DNA of 64,000 nucleotides from Palsa-661 sp035535015 (GCA_035535015.1 DATLQU010000066.1:36500-100499), one strand, 5' to 3'. Positions 17,751-26,256 are shown, numbered from the stretch's first letter. Program-made: numbers and translations. The notes: a model not told the origin generated them from the letters alone.

Positions 17751-17779
17751 GCGGCCCGGGGCGACGGCGCCCGGAGACG

Positions 17780-18180
17780 TCCTCGACGTCGGCTCGGCGG
17801 CGAGTTCGGCCAGGGCTTTCAGGTCGAGGAGCTGCCGGCGCATCATGACCGGGGCGCCGGCGGGCAGAAGATGACGGAGCACAAGTCGGTAGGGACCGGC
17901 GGGACCGGCAATGTCAGCTTCGCCGCCAGACGGCTCCGGTCGTGCCCGGCCGGTGCGACGCGGTAGGTGAGGCCACCTGGCCGAAAGCCCGGGTCTGCGC
18001 GTCGAGGGTGATGGACGAGCCGGGCTCGAAGGAGAGGAGTCGGAAGATCGTCGAGACCTTGGGTCAGCTCGGGCGGGCTCCGGCGCCCCAAATCGTCGAT
18101 CCAGTCGTCGCTGTGGGGAGCCCCGTCGGAGCCGCCAGAGCCAGCGGAAGAATGGCTTCAACGATTTCAGGGCAGCCGTG
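17780..18180 (-). pseudogene. SRPBCC-family protein, frameshifted remnant
   Basis: Minus-strand coding similarity hops between all three frames: KPFFRWLWRLR, then WIDDLGRRSPPELTQGLDDL, then FRLLSFEPGSSITLDAQTRA and FGQVA, then TYRVAPAGHDRSRLAAKLTLPV, and finally PYRLVLRHLLPAGAPVMMRR and QLLDLKALAEL. Joined, these make a nearly complete SRPBCC/polyketide-cyclase-like protein of a common actinobacterial type (WIDN-GRRSP near the start, RQLL-LK-LAE at the end). At least three frameshifts separate the pieces, so the gene is dead. The start region appears lost as well. This explains the 490-bp gap after the methyltransferase gene. Confidence 0.7.
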
Positions 18181-18202
18181 GCCGCCGCTGTGTAAGTCTC
18201 TC

Positions 18203-18227
18203 ACCCGACCCGACCCGACCCGACCCG
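18203..18227 (+). repeat. (ACCCG)5 microsatellite
   Basis: Five perfect tandem copies of ACCCG end 12 bases before the VOC gene start. Slipped-strand length change here could alter the spacing of its promoter or ribosome site. Confidence 0.9.
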
Positions 18228-18239
18228 ATCGGAGATGCG

Positions 18240-18659
18240 ATGGAGTGGAAGCTCGAGCTCGTGGTGGTCCCTGTCTCAGATCAGGACAGGGCGAAGGCGT
18301 TCTACCTCGAGACGCTGGGATTCGAGCTGATCGTCGACCACCGAGCCGGAGCCGACTTCCGAGTCGTCCAGGTGAACCCCCCCGGTTCTTCGTGTGCCGT
18401 CGCCCTCATGAAGAATCCCGAGGCGGCCGGCTCGGTTCAGGGTCTCCACCTGGTGGTCTCCGACATCGCCGCCGCCCGGACTTCCTTGGTCGAGCGAGGG
18501 GCGGAGCCCACCGACGTCTTCCATTTCGAGAACGGGAACCAGGTGCCTGGTCCCGATCCCGACGGAGGCGACTACAACTCGTTCTTCTCCTTCCACGACC
18601 CCGATGGCACGGGATGGATGGTGCAGGAAGTGAGCGGCAAAGCGGAGCGTGACCGTTAG
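18240..18659 (+). CDS. VOC-superfamily (glyoxalase/dioxygenase-fold) protein
   Basis: A 139-residue protein with the paired beta-alpha-beta-beta-beta units of the vicinal oxygen chelate fold: MEWKLELVVVPVSDQDRAK followed by AFYLETLGFELIVDH, then GLHLVVSDIAAARTSLVERG, and the end PDGTGWMVQEV. The metal-ligand pattern is that of the fold, but the reaction is unknown. It starts a four-gene run with the monooxygenase, SDR and amidohydrolase (45-base gap to the next gene). GGAG lies before the ATG. Confidence 0.88.
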   Translation: MEWKLELVVVPVSDQDRAKAFYLETLGFELIVDHRAGADFRVVQVNPPGSSCAVALMKNPEAAGSVQGLHLVVSDIAAARTSLVERGAEPTDVFHFENGNQVPGPDPDGGDYNSFFSFHDPDGTGWMVQEVSGKAERDR

Positions 18660-18704
18660 ACCCGGGCGCCGAGTCCGAGCCGGATCGAACAGTAATGTCA
18701 GACC

Positions 18705-20576
18705 ATGTCCGGGCCCCGTCCAACGACGCCGTCGTCTCCGAGCGGGGGACCGACGGCGCGAGACGGCGGAGCCGCGACGTTCGATCCCGAGGCCGTCCGC
18801 GCCAAGTACCTCGCTGAACGCGACAAGCGGCTGATTCCCGGCCGTGCCGATATCCGCGACCTGAAGACGGACGAGCACTTCGCCCACTACCGTGACGACC
18901 CGTTCACTCCGGTCACCGAGCGTGACCCGGTCGTCGACGACGTCGACGTCGTGATCGTGGGCGGCGGGATCGCCGGAATCTGCGCCGGGGCGCAGCTCCG
19001 CAAGACCGGGATCGAGCGGATTCGGCTCATCGACCAAGCGGGGGGCATCGGGGGCACCTGGTACTGGAACCGCTATCCGGGGGTGATGTGCGACGTCGAG
19101 TCGTACATCTACATGCCGATGCTCGAGGAGCTCGACTACATCCCCACCCGGCGCTACGCCTTCGGCGAGGAAATTCTGCACCACTTGGAAGCGATCGCTG
19201 TCCGGTTCGACCTCGAGGCCGATGCCCTGTTCCACACCGGGGTGACCCGGGCCGACTGGGACGAGGACGCCGCCCGGTGGCGGGTCCGCACCGACCGCGG
19301 TGACGAGGTCAGCTGCCGCTGGTACGTGCTGGCCGTCGGGATCCTGAACCTGCTCAAGCTGCCGACCATCCCCGGCATGGAGGACTTCGCCGGGCACTCG
19401 TTCCACACGGCGCGGTGGGACTACTCGTACACCGGCGGTGGGCCGAACGAGCCCTTGACCGGCCTGGCCGACAAGGTGGTCGGACTCATGGGCACCGGAG
19501 CGACCGGCATCCAGTGCGTGCCGCCGCTGGCCGAGTCGGCGAAACATCTCTACGTGTTCCAGCGCACCCCGTCGGCCATCGGAGAGCGGGGCAACCGGCC
19601 CACCGCTCCCGACTTCGCCCGTGGGCTCGAGCCGGGCTGGCAGCGGGCCCGAATGGACAATTTCCAGGCGATCATGCTGGGCCGGCCCGCCGAGCTCGAC
19701 CAGGTGGACGATGGGTGGACCCATGACTTTGCCGCCGTCCAGCACCCGCCGCGTGAGAAGGGCATGACGACGGCCGAATATCTCCGCAGCGCCGAAGAGC
19801 TCGACTTCCGGATCATGGAGGCGCACCGACGCCGGGTCGAGGATCTGGTGGCTGACCCGGCCACCGCCACGATCCTGAAGCCCTACTACCGGTATCTCTG
19901 CAAGCGGCCGTGCTTCCACGACGAGTATCTGCAGGCGTTGAACAACCCCAACGTCACGCTGGTCGATTGCCCCGCCGGGATGGAGCGGATCACCAAGCGT
20001 GGCCCGGTCATCGACAGCCAGCAGTACGAGGTCGACTGCCTTGTCTACGGCACCGGCTTCGAGGCCGAACTGACCCCGCTGTTCTGTCGCGCCGGCCACG
20101 AGATCGTCGGTCGGGGCGGTGTCACCCTGGCCGAGAAGTGGGCCGATGGTGCCGCCAGCCTGTTCGGGATGATGAGCCGAGGCTTCCCGAACATGTTCGT
20201 CATGCCGGCGCCGGGGCAGCAGGCGGTGGTGACTGTCAACTACACGCAGCTGGCGGTCTTCGGGGCCGAGTTCATTGGCGGGACCGTCCGATTGCTCCGG
20301 GAGCGGGGGGTGGAGGTGTTCGACGTGAGTGCCGAGGCCGAGGACGCCTGGACGCAGAAGATCGTCGACTCCTTCGTCGACGGCAGCGCCGTCATGTCCG
20401 CCTGCACGCCGTCGCGTATCAACAACGAAGGCCACCCGGAGGCGATGAACCCCCGCAGCGGCAACTACGGCCGGGGCATGGGCGACTGGTTCGGTTACCG
20501 CGAGTTGCTGGAGAAGTGGCTCGAAGCCGGAAGCTTCGAGGGCCTGGAGCTCGAGGTTCGGTCGCCGGCATCGTGA
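18705..20576 (+). CDS. Baeyer-Villiger-type flavin monooxygenase
   Basis: A 623-residue FAD/NADPH monooxygenase. The first dinucleotide-binding motif GGGIAG is at 86-91 and the BVMO fingerprint FAGHSFHTARW at 228-238 matches F-x-G-x3-H-T-x2-W; a second nucleotide-binding loop MGTGATGIQ follows. An N-terminal extension of about 70 residues (AVRAKYLAERDKRL) is typical of the larger steroid/cyclic-ketone BVMOs. Such enzymes insert oxygen next to a ketone to give an ester or lactone. The stop overlaps the next gene's GTG. Confidence 0.93.
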   Translation: MSGPRPTTPSSPSGGPTARDGGAATFDPEAVRAKYLAERDKRLIPGRADIRDLKTDEHFAHYRDDPFTPVTERDPVVDDVDVVIVGGGIAGICAGAQLRKTGIERIRLIDQAGGIGGTWYWNRYPGVMCDVESYIYMPMLEELDYIPTRRYAFGEEILHHLEAIAVRFDLEADALFHTGVTRADWDEDAARWRVRTDRGDEVSCRWYVLAVGILNLLKLPTIPGMEDFAGHSFHTARWDYSYTGGGPNEPLTGLADKVVGLMGTGATGIQCVPPLAESAKHLYVFQRTPSAIGERGNRPTAPDFARGLEPGWQRARMDNFQAIMLGRPAELDQVDDGWTHDFAAVQHPPREKGMTTAEYLRSAEELDFRIMEAHRRRVEDLVADPATATILKPYYRYLCKRPCFHDEYLQALNNPNVTLVDCPAGMERITKRGPVIDSQQYEVDCLVYGTGFEAELTPLFCRAGHEIVGRGGVTLAEKWADGAASLFGMMSRGFPNMFVMPAPGQQAVVTVNYTQLAVFGAEFIGGTVRLLRERGVEVFDVSAEAEDAWTQKIVDSFVDGSAVMSACTPSRINNEGHPEAMNPRSGNYGRGMGDWFGYRELLEKWLEAGSFEGLELEVRSPAS

Positions 20577-22228
20577 GCACGCGACAGCGGGTCGTCGTCG
20601 TGACCGGCGGTGGCGGCGGGATCGGAGCGGCGATCGCCGAGGAGCTCGGCCGGGGCGGCTGGTACGTCGTCACCGTCGACCCCCTCGTGACCCTCGACGG
20701 ATCCGAGCGGCTCCCGGAGTCACAGGAAACCACCGCCGGTCGAATCGCGGCGGCGGGTGGCTCGGCTCGGGCCTCGTCGGTGTCGGTGACCGACGGCGAC
20801 GCGGTCCATGACCTGTTCCGGGAACTTGTCGACGAGCACGGAGGACTCGACGCCGTCGTCAATGTCGCCGGCATCACCCGGCCGACTTTCTTCGCAACGG
20901 GCACCGAAGAAGACTGGCGAGCGGTACTCGCCGTGCACCTCGGGGGCTACCTCAACGTGCTCGACGCCGCGCTGCCGCTCATGGCTGCCGCCGGCCACGG
21001 CCACATTCTCGGCGTCACATCCGGCTCGGGCTGGCGGGCCGCCGACGCCGGCGCCTACAGCTGTGCCAAGCGGGCTATCGCCGCCCTGACATGGCAATTG
21101 GGCCGGCTGACGCCGCCCGGTGTGACGGTCAACGCCATGTCTCCCATCGCCGCCACCCGGATGGTCGCCGCCGCCCTCGAGCGCGCTCGCCAGGCGGGCC
21201 GGACCGGCGGCGGGGGAATCTCGTTTCTCACGATGGCGGGCCCCGAGGACCTCGGACCGCTCGGCTCCTACCTCGTCGATGACGGATTCGGTTGGTGCAG
21301 CGGCCGGGTGCTCTTCGTCGGCGGCTCGGAGGTGGCGGTGATAGGGGAGCCTCGGCTTCTCGAGGTGGTGCGCAGCGACGAAGTGGTCTCACTCGACCGG
21401 GTGCTCGAAGCCGTCGTCCCCCGTGCCTTTGCCACGGCCGAGACCGACCAAGTGAGCGATGGCGGCGGCAACCCCCGGTTCGGGCCCATCTTCGACGAGC
21501 CGGCCCCCGACGAAGTGGCGTCGACCCACGTCCGAGCGTGTGCCGTTGTCTCCGACCGGTCACGATGGGCGCCGCCGCTCATCGCCGCGCTCGAGGCCCG
21601 GTCCATCACCTGCCATCGCGTCGAGGCCGCTCACGGCTTTTCCGACGCCGCCGAGGCGCTGAGCTCCGTCGTTGCCGCCGCGGGGCCGATCGACGCCATC
21701 GTCGTCGCCCCCGCCGGTGATCGGCCGACGGCCCCCTTGACCGATGGCTGGGAGCGGGTCCTCGCCGAGCACAGCGGGATCATCGAGGGTATCCATACCG
21801 ATGCCGGATGGGCCCGTGCCGCCGCCGACTACGCCGCCACTGCCAGGCGTGACGTCCAGCTCGTCACCCTCACCGACGCCACCACGGCGGGAGGACGCAG
21901 TCGGGCCCAGGCCTCGGCGCAGCTGGCGCGCGCGGCGGGGGGGGCGACGAAGGGGCGTGTGACAGCCTTCGCGGCCGGCATCGAGGCGTCAGAGCAGGAA
22001 GCCGGACAACCGGTCGGTGCACTCGTCGCCCACCTGCTCGGCCACGCCGATGCCGCCGCTCTCGCCGGTGCGGAGCTGGTGGTCGGCGCCGGCCGGCTCG
22101 GGCTTCGCAGTCATCCCCGACCGATCGGTAGCGTCGTGTATGGGGGTCCCGCCGTTCCGGACTGGCTCGACGCCACCCTCCGGGAGATCGTCGGTGTGCC
22201 GGACCAGCCATCGTCGGCGGAGATCTGA
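20573..22228 (+). CDS. Fused double-domain short-chain dehydrogenase
   Basis: About 551 residues from GTG 20573, whose codon overlaps the monooxygenase stop. Residues 1-265 form a classical SDR: TGGGGGIG (11-18), NVAGITRP, SGSG and YSCAKRA with catalytic Tyr/Lys. Residues about 315-551 look like a second, degenerate Rossmann unit (AIVVAPAGDRPTAPLTDGW, LVTLTDATTAGG) lacking the catalytic set, possibly an internal structural partner. Standard SDRs are near 250 residues. In context it probably oxidises an alcohol to the ketone used by the BVMO. Confidence 0.82.
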   Translation: MSTRQRVVVVTGGGGGIGAAIAEELGRGGWYVVTVDPLVTLDGSERLPESQETTAGRIAAAGGSARASSVSVTDGDAVHDLFRELVDEHGGLDAVVNVAGITRPTFFATGTEEDWRAVLAVHLGGYLNVLDAALPLMAAAGHGHILGVTSGSGWRAADAGAYSCAKRAIAALTWQLGRLTPPGVTVNAMSPIAATRMVAAALERARQAGRTGGGGISFLTMAGPEDLGPLGSYLVDDGFGWCSGRVLFVGGSEVAVIGEPRLLEVVRSDEVVSLDRVLEAVVPRAFATAETDQVSDGGGNPRFGPIFDEPAPDEVASTHVRACAVVSDRSRWAPPLIAALEARSITCHRVEAAHGFSDAAEALSSVVAAAGPIDAIVVAPAGDRPTAPLTDGWERVLAEHSGIIEGIHTDAGWARAAADYAATARRDVQLVTLTDATTAGGRSRAQASAQLARAAGGATKGRVTAFAAGIEASEQEAGQPVGALVAHLLGHADAAALAGAELVVGAGRLGLRSHPRPIGSVVYGGPAVPDWLDATLREIVGVPDQPSSAEI

Positions 22229-23091
22229 TGACCCGGCCCACCCGAGTCGTCGACGCCCACGTGCACATCTGGGACCCCGCCCGCACAGACTGGTACCCCT
22301 ATCTCGCACATCCTCCGGCGAACGGCCCCGGCGAGGCGTCGAGGATGTACCGCCGCTTCGACGTCGACACCTACCGGGCCGAGTCGGCCAGCTGGAATGT
22401 CGAAAAATTCATCAACGTCGCCGCCGCCACCGGCCGTCACTCGATAGAGGAAACCATCGAGCTCGATTCCAACGCTGCGGTCCGTGGCGGTCCCGACGCC
22501 GTCATCGGCGGTCTCCCGCCGACCGAGACGGTGGCTGAGGCCATCGCGCTCATCGACCGGCAGATGGCGGCCCCGCGCTTCCGTGGGGTCCGGCCCATGG
22601 GTGCCAACATGGGGCCGGTTCCCGACGCGGGAGTGCTCCACGCTCTGCAGGAGCGGAACCTGCTGTTCGAGCTGATGAGTCATCCCGATCAGCTCGAGGT
22701 GGCGGCGGCGCAGCTCGTCGGATTCGATGAACTGACCGTCGTCGTAGAGCACACCGGATGGCCCCGCTCGAATTCCGATGAGGAGCGCGGCCTGTGGCGG
22801 TCCGGCATCGATGCACTGGCCGGGCTCGGCGACAACGTCGTGTGCAAGCTGTCGGGCCTGGCGATGCCGCTTCAGTCCATGGAGGTCGACGCTTTCGCTC
22901 CATGGCTCGAACCCGCCATCGAAGCCTTCGGCGTCGACCGCTGCATGTTCGCCAGCAACTTCCCTGTCGACTCGATGTACGGCACCTTCGACGAACTCTA
23001 CGCCGCGTTCAGCGGCGTGACGGCCGGCCTCGACAGCGAATCCCGGGAGAAGCTCTTCGCCGGGAACGCCGAGCGGCTCTATCGCTGCTGA
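22228..23091 (+). CDS. Amidohydrolase family 2 protein (probable lactone hydrolase)
   Basis: A 287-residue metal-dependent TIM-barrel hydrolase. The N-terminal metal motif DAHVHIWD supplies H11 and H13; other typical segments are FRGVRPMG, VVEHTGWPR and CMFASNFPVD, whose Asp is catalytic in the family. Members include lactonases such as PDC and rhamnono/fucono-lactone hydrolases. Translation is coupled to the SDR (TGATG). Following a Baeyer-Villiger enzyme, hydrolysis of the resulting lactone is a reasonable inference. Confidence 0.88.
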   Translation: MTRPTRVVDAHVHIWDPARTDWYPYLAHPPANGPGEASRMYRRFDVDTYRAESASWNVEKFINVAAATGRHSIEETIELDSNAAVRGGPDAVIGGLPPTETVAEAIALIDRQMAAPRFRGVRPMGANMGPVPDAGVLHALQERNLLFELMSHPDQLEVAAAQLVGFDELTVVVEHTGWPRSNSDEERGLWRSGIDALAGLGDNVVCKLSGLAMPLQSMEVDAFAPWLEPAIEAFGVDRCMFASNFPVDSMYGTFDELYAAFSGVTAGLDSESREKLFAGNAERLYRC

Positions 23092-23157
23092 GTAAGCGCG
23101 TCCCGGTGCCACGATGGTCAGGCGCGATGTTGCCTTTGACTAGAGCTTTCCCTGTTC

Positions 23158-23196
23158 AGCGGGCGAGGAGAATCGAACCTCCGTTCTCAGCTTGGA
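23158..23196 (-). repeat. Diverged 3' part of tRNA-Gly (old attachment site)
   Basis: This 39-base stretch matches the 3' portion of the intact tRNA-Gly at 26391-26461 with a few changes, from the acceptor end to the anticodon loop, where similarity stops. The changes in the T stem are compensated on both sides (GGAGG pairing with CTCCT), so the segment once belonged to a working tRNA of another lineage. Confidence 0.65.
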
Positions 23197-23552
23197 GTAT
23201 CGCCAGAGCCGACTGAGCCGAAAATGACCACGGGATCCCCGGCAATCGTCAACTCGAAGCCATCGTCGGCCAAATGACGGCCGGCCGGGGCGGTCGGAAG
23301 CCGGCACCAGTACCAACCCTGTGACGAACACAGAGAGGCGGTCAGGCGCCGCTGAATCTTTCCTGACACGGGAACCTCTGGCTTGACCCGACGGCTGTGC
23401 CAGACCCGGGTCCTACGATGAATGGACGTGCGAGCGCAGGCAGATGGCCAGCGCAACGGGTGGTCTCGGCCGGTCGCGCTCCCTGAGGATATCGACGCCG
23501 TGGGTCGATTTGCCGACGGCGTGCCCAAGCCCTTGACCAGGAATTTCAGTTG

Positions 23553-23594
23553 GAGCGGGCGAAGGGAATCGAACCCTCGTTCTCAGCTTGGGAA
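23553..23594 (-). repeat. Perfect 42-bp duplicate of the tRNA-Gly 3' end (att site)
   Basis: Bases 23553-23594 are identical to 26390-26431, covering the tRNA acceptor 3' strand, T arm, variable loop and anticodon stem/loop. Identity ends at the anticodon loop, as is usual for tyrosine-recombinase attachment cores in tRNA genes. Together the pair bounds a 2.8-kb island. Confidence 0.85.
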
Positions 23595-23685
23595 AAGCGC
23601 CCAGGCTGATTCGGCGAACGGCGGCGAACTAGAACGGCAGGTCAGCGACTCGGCGAACGAGTGCGAACGGCCTCAGACGGATACG

Positions 23686-23713
23686 GATGCGCCATAAATG
23701 CGCCATGACGCTG
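23686..23713 (+). repeat. TGCGCCAT repeats, left end of island
   Basis: ATGCGCCATAA is followed by ATGCGCCATGACGCTG. GCGCCATGACGCTG recurs at 26323-26336 near the other att copy, so the motif marks both ends of the island. Confidence 0.5.
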
Positions 23714-23829
23714 GCGTCAGTGTCCGCGGTCGACACCGGAAGCCCTCATCTCGCGTCCAGTCGGCTGGGATTTAGCCTTTCGATTTTTTCGATTTAGTGG
23801 TATCCTGGTAATGAGATTTGGGAGGCATA

Positions 23830-24333
23830 GTGGCGACAAGGGCCAATGACGGGGTGGTCTTTCCCCCCGATGATCTTGAGGGGCTCCTCGACCTGGCCAG
23901 GTTCATGGAGCAGCACACCGAGCCCGGGATGCTGCTCGGCCCGGACGGCGAGCGGATTCCCCTGCCTGCGGAGGTCTACGGGGTCCTCGTCAATGTGGTG
24001 CAGGCGATGCGGGAAGGTAAAGCCATCAGCGTCCTCCCTCAGACACAACGGCTCACCACCCAGGAGGCCGCCGATTTCCTGGGAATCAGCCGGCCCACAT
24101 TCGTCAAATTGCTCGAACGCGGAGAGATCCCATTCGAGCAGCCCGGTCGGCATCGGCGGGTCTTCCTGTCGGATCTCCTGGCGTACCAGCTGAAGAGGCA
24201 GACAGAGCGCCGCGCCACGTTGAACAGGATGACAGAGGAGACCTCCGAGGCGGGCATCTACGAGGGCTCGCCCGGGGATTACGCCGCTGCCCTGAAGGTT
24301 GAGCGCAAGCGTCTGGCTCGTAATCGATCCTGA
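23830..24333 (+). CDS. Excisionase-type HTH protein, probable antitoxin
   Basis: About 167 residues from GTG 23830 with GGGAGG just before it. Residues 76-120 form a MerR/excisionase-like winged helix (LTTQEAADFLGISRPTFVKLLERGEIPF), and the charged C-terminus (from about 130) could wrap a toxin. It is followed 2 bases later by a PIN-domain gene. This pairing of an excisionase-like DNA-binding protein with a PIN toxin is a known type II toxin-antitoxin arrangement. TATCCT at 23801-23806 may be its -10 element; autorepression is likely. Confidence 0.82.
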   Translation: MATRANDGVVFPPDDLEGLLDLARFMEQHTEPGMLLGPDGERIPLPAEVYGVLVNVVQAMREGKAISVLPQTQRLTTQEAADFLGISRPTFVKLLERGEIPFEQPGRHRRVFLSDLLAYQLKRQTERRATLNRMTEETSEAGIYEGSPGDYAAALKVERKRLARNRS

Positions 24334-24335
24334 AC

Positions 24336-24905
24336 GTGGCGCGCTATACGGTGGCGCTCGACGCTTGCGCTTTGGTCCCGATCGTCCTTGCGGACACGCT
24401 CCTGCGAGTCGCCGAGCGTGGTCTCTACCGTCCGCTGTGGTCCGGGCGGATCTTGGCCGAGGCACAGGGGGCGATCCTTGCGATCCACCCTGATATCGAC
24501 GTCGCGACAGTCGCGAGGCGATTCACCGACATGGAAATGGCCTTCGATGACGCCATGGTGACGGGATGGCAGGACCTCGAGGAAACGATCTCGCTGCCTG
24601 ATCCCGACGATCGTCACGTGGTCGCCGTGGCGATCCGGGGAGGAGCCCAGGCCATTGTGACGAGCAACTTGGCGGACTTCCCCTCCGATACCCTCGCTGC
24701 CCTCGACCTCGAAGCCGTTCATCCCGATGACTTCCTGCTCGATCAGCTCGACCTCAGCCCCGTTATCGTCCAGGATGTCATTCGCGAGCAGGCGAAACAT
24801 TCCAAGGCGCCACCCCTTACGGCCCTGGATTTGATCCTCCGCCTCGAACGGTCAGGAGCTCCACAGTTCGCCGATGAGCTCGGGCGGTTGTTCGCCGCCC
24901 GGTAA
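24336..24905 (+). CDS. PIN-domain ribonuclease toxin (VapC-like)
   Basis: A 189-residue protein with the acidic quartet of PIN nucleases: D9 (VALDACALVPI), E42 (LAEAQ), D91/D92 (PDPDDRHVVAVAI) and D114 (TSNLADFP). PIN toxins cleave tRNA or rRNA when freed from their antitoxin. The C-terminal part (from about 130, DFLLDQLDLSPVIVQDVI) is longer than in minimal VapC proteins and fits the PIN_3 group paired with excisionase-like antitoxins. It starts with GTG 2 bases after the antitoxin stop. Confidence 0.85.
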   Translation: MARYTVALDACALVPIVLADTLLRVAERGLYRPLWSGRILAEAQGAILAIHPDIDVATVARRFTDMEMAFDDAMVTGWQDLEETISLPDPDDRHVVAVAIRGGAQAIVTSNLADFPSDTLAALDLEAVHPDDFLLDQLDLSPVIVQDVIREQAKHSKAPPLTALDLILRLERSGAPQFADELGRLFAAR

Positions 24906-25095
24906 GAACTGCGGCCGTCGGAACGAGATGGACTTCTCCGGGGGACGCACAGTGTCGGTTATCTACGAGCGTTCAACACGAACCGGTCCGTCGGCGTCGC
25001 CCCAGTGGAACGGACCCGGAGGTTGTTGCTGCGTCATCGCCCAAACTGTTCGAGATCTTGCACGGTTCGGCGTCCGGTAGTGACCGCACGCCAAC
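24906..25095. other. Intergenic stretch inside the tRNA-Gly island
   Basis: 190 bases between the convergent toxin and DUF6933-like genes. I see no coding sequence, clear terminator or repeat in it. Confidence 0.4.
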
Positions 25096-26256
25096 TCACG
25101 TGCTTCCGCCCGGCGTTTTCGGGACTTGGCGGAGAGGAAGCACCGCCGCGTCTGGGCGGACGTCGTCACATGGATCATCGAGGCGAATGACGAACCGCCA
25201 GCCCTCGTAAGCCTCGAGGGCCTGCCCGAGCTCCTCCCAGCTGAGCGTCCTTCCGTCGACGACCACGTCGTATGGCGTGCCGACCTCGTTGCCCTCGTGC
25301 CAGACCAGCCGGCCCCGCAGCTCGTCGTGCTCCTCCGCCAGGAGCCAACCCGCCCGATGCTTGTTCGGCGCCAGGTATCGCCTCCCCAGCTCCTCCTTCG
25401 CCATGCGGCGGAGGTGAGCCTCCAACTCGGCAATGTCCGCGTCATGGGGACCCAGGACGGCCAGGTGGAAGCCCTGCCGGGGTTCGAGGCTCGCATCTTC
25501 GAGTTCCATCTCGACGCCGGTAGGGGCCCGCCAGAGGCGAAAGCGGAGTGTGATGGGGCGACCGTCGACGCCGCTCAGAACGATCGGAGCTGGAGGATCG
25601 GGTAGCTCGGGATGGCCGGTGTGGTGGGCGATTCGCCGATCGGCGCAGCGGTCGCACAGGTGGTCCCCATCGATCGAGGCCCTCGGATCGGCGGCGCCGC
25701 AGTCCCGGCATGCGTCGGATACGGCAGGAACGTTCGTGGGCGAGGCGCCAAGATCCCCGACGCGCTGGAAGACAAGCTCGATTGGATAGTTGGAGCCAAG
25801 GGGACCAAGGATCGTCCTCCGAAGGCAACGATTGATCGCACGGACATCGCAGCGTTCAAGGCCACCAGCATCCTCGATGGCGAATCGACAACGTTGGCTC
25901 AAGTCGTTCATGCAACCGAGCACGCTTCGATCGGCAGTCTTGGCGATCCGAACATTGGCAGGGTCGAGCCGACCAAACGTGTCAAGTGGCAGCCCTTCCG
26001 AGTCGAGCTCCTGCTCGATGAGCCTGGTTGTGAAGCTCCCAATGGACCGGAGCGCAGCCACTCTGACATCGGTGGCGAAAGCCGAGAACATGGTTCCCGC
26101 ATGAGTGACAAGGAGGCATTTGCGTCCATCGAACCAGAGCAGATTCATGTACCAGTCGTCGTTATGCGGAGCCATTGAAGATGTCGCAGTCTCGAGCGTG
26201 TCAGGTTCGAGAAGCTTCAGGACCTTCGCGGTGCAGCGCAGAACCGTCGGTGTCAT
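25096..26256 (-). CDS. DUF6933-like protein with zinc knuckle and C-terminal domain
   Basis: About 386 residues from ATG 26256. The N-terminal domain (1-150; VLRCTAKVLKLL, DDWYMNLLWFDGRKCLLVTH, FGRLDPANVRIAKTADRSVLG) fits the uncharacterised DUF6933 family. A zinc site follows near 195-220 (CRDCGAA, later CDRCA), then a separate domain of about 150 residues rich in Glu/Arg ending QVPKTPGGST. This domain mix lies within an island beside a toxin-antitoxin pair, so defence or stability roles are conceivable but unsupported. The open frame extends to 26343. Confidence 0.65.
   Translation of the reverse strand: MTPTVLRCTAKVLKLLEPDTLETATSSMAPHNDDWYMNLLWFDGRKCLLVTHAGTMFSAFATDVRVAALRSIGSFTTRLIEQELDSEGLPLDTFGRLDPANVRIAKTADRSVLGCMNDLSQRCRFAIEDAGGLERCDVRAINRCLRRTILGPLGSNYPIELVFQRVGDLGASPTNVPAVSDACRDCGAADPRASIDGDHLCDRCADRRIAHHTGHPELPDPPAPIVLSGVDGRPITLRFRLWRAPTGVEMELEDASLEPRQGFHLAVLGPHDADIAELEAHLRRMAKEELGRRYLAPNKHRAGWLLAEEHDELRGRLVWHEGNEVGTPYDVVVDGRTLSWEELGQALEAYEGWRFVIRLDDPCDDVRPDAAVLPLRQVPKTPGGST

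Noticed and set aside
16521..18161. 546-codon minus-strand frame
   Set aside because: Mostly antisense of the TrmA/RumA-type gene; only its first part overlaps the SRPBCC pseudogene, which is described separately.
23187..23528. 113-codon minus-strand frame between the two tRNA-Gly 3' copies
   Set aside because: The end (PAGRHLADDGFELTIAGDPV) looks faintly protein-like, but there is no start signal or family; too weak to annotate.
23422..23697. 91-codon plus-strand frame containing GRRESNPRSQLG
   Set aside because: That peptide comes from reading the antisense of the tRNA-Gly 3' segment and is a well-known annotation artefact; no real protein is indicated.
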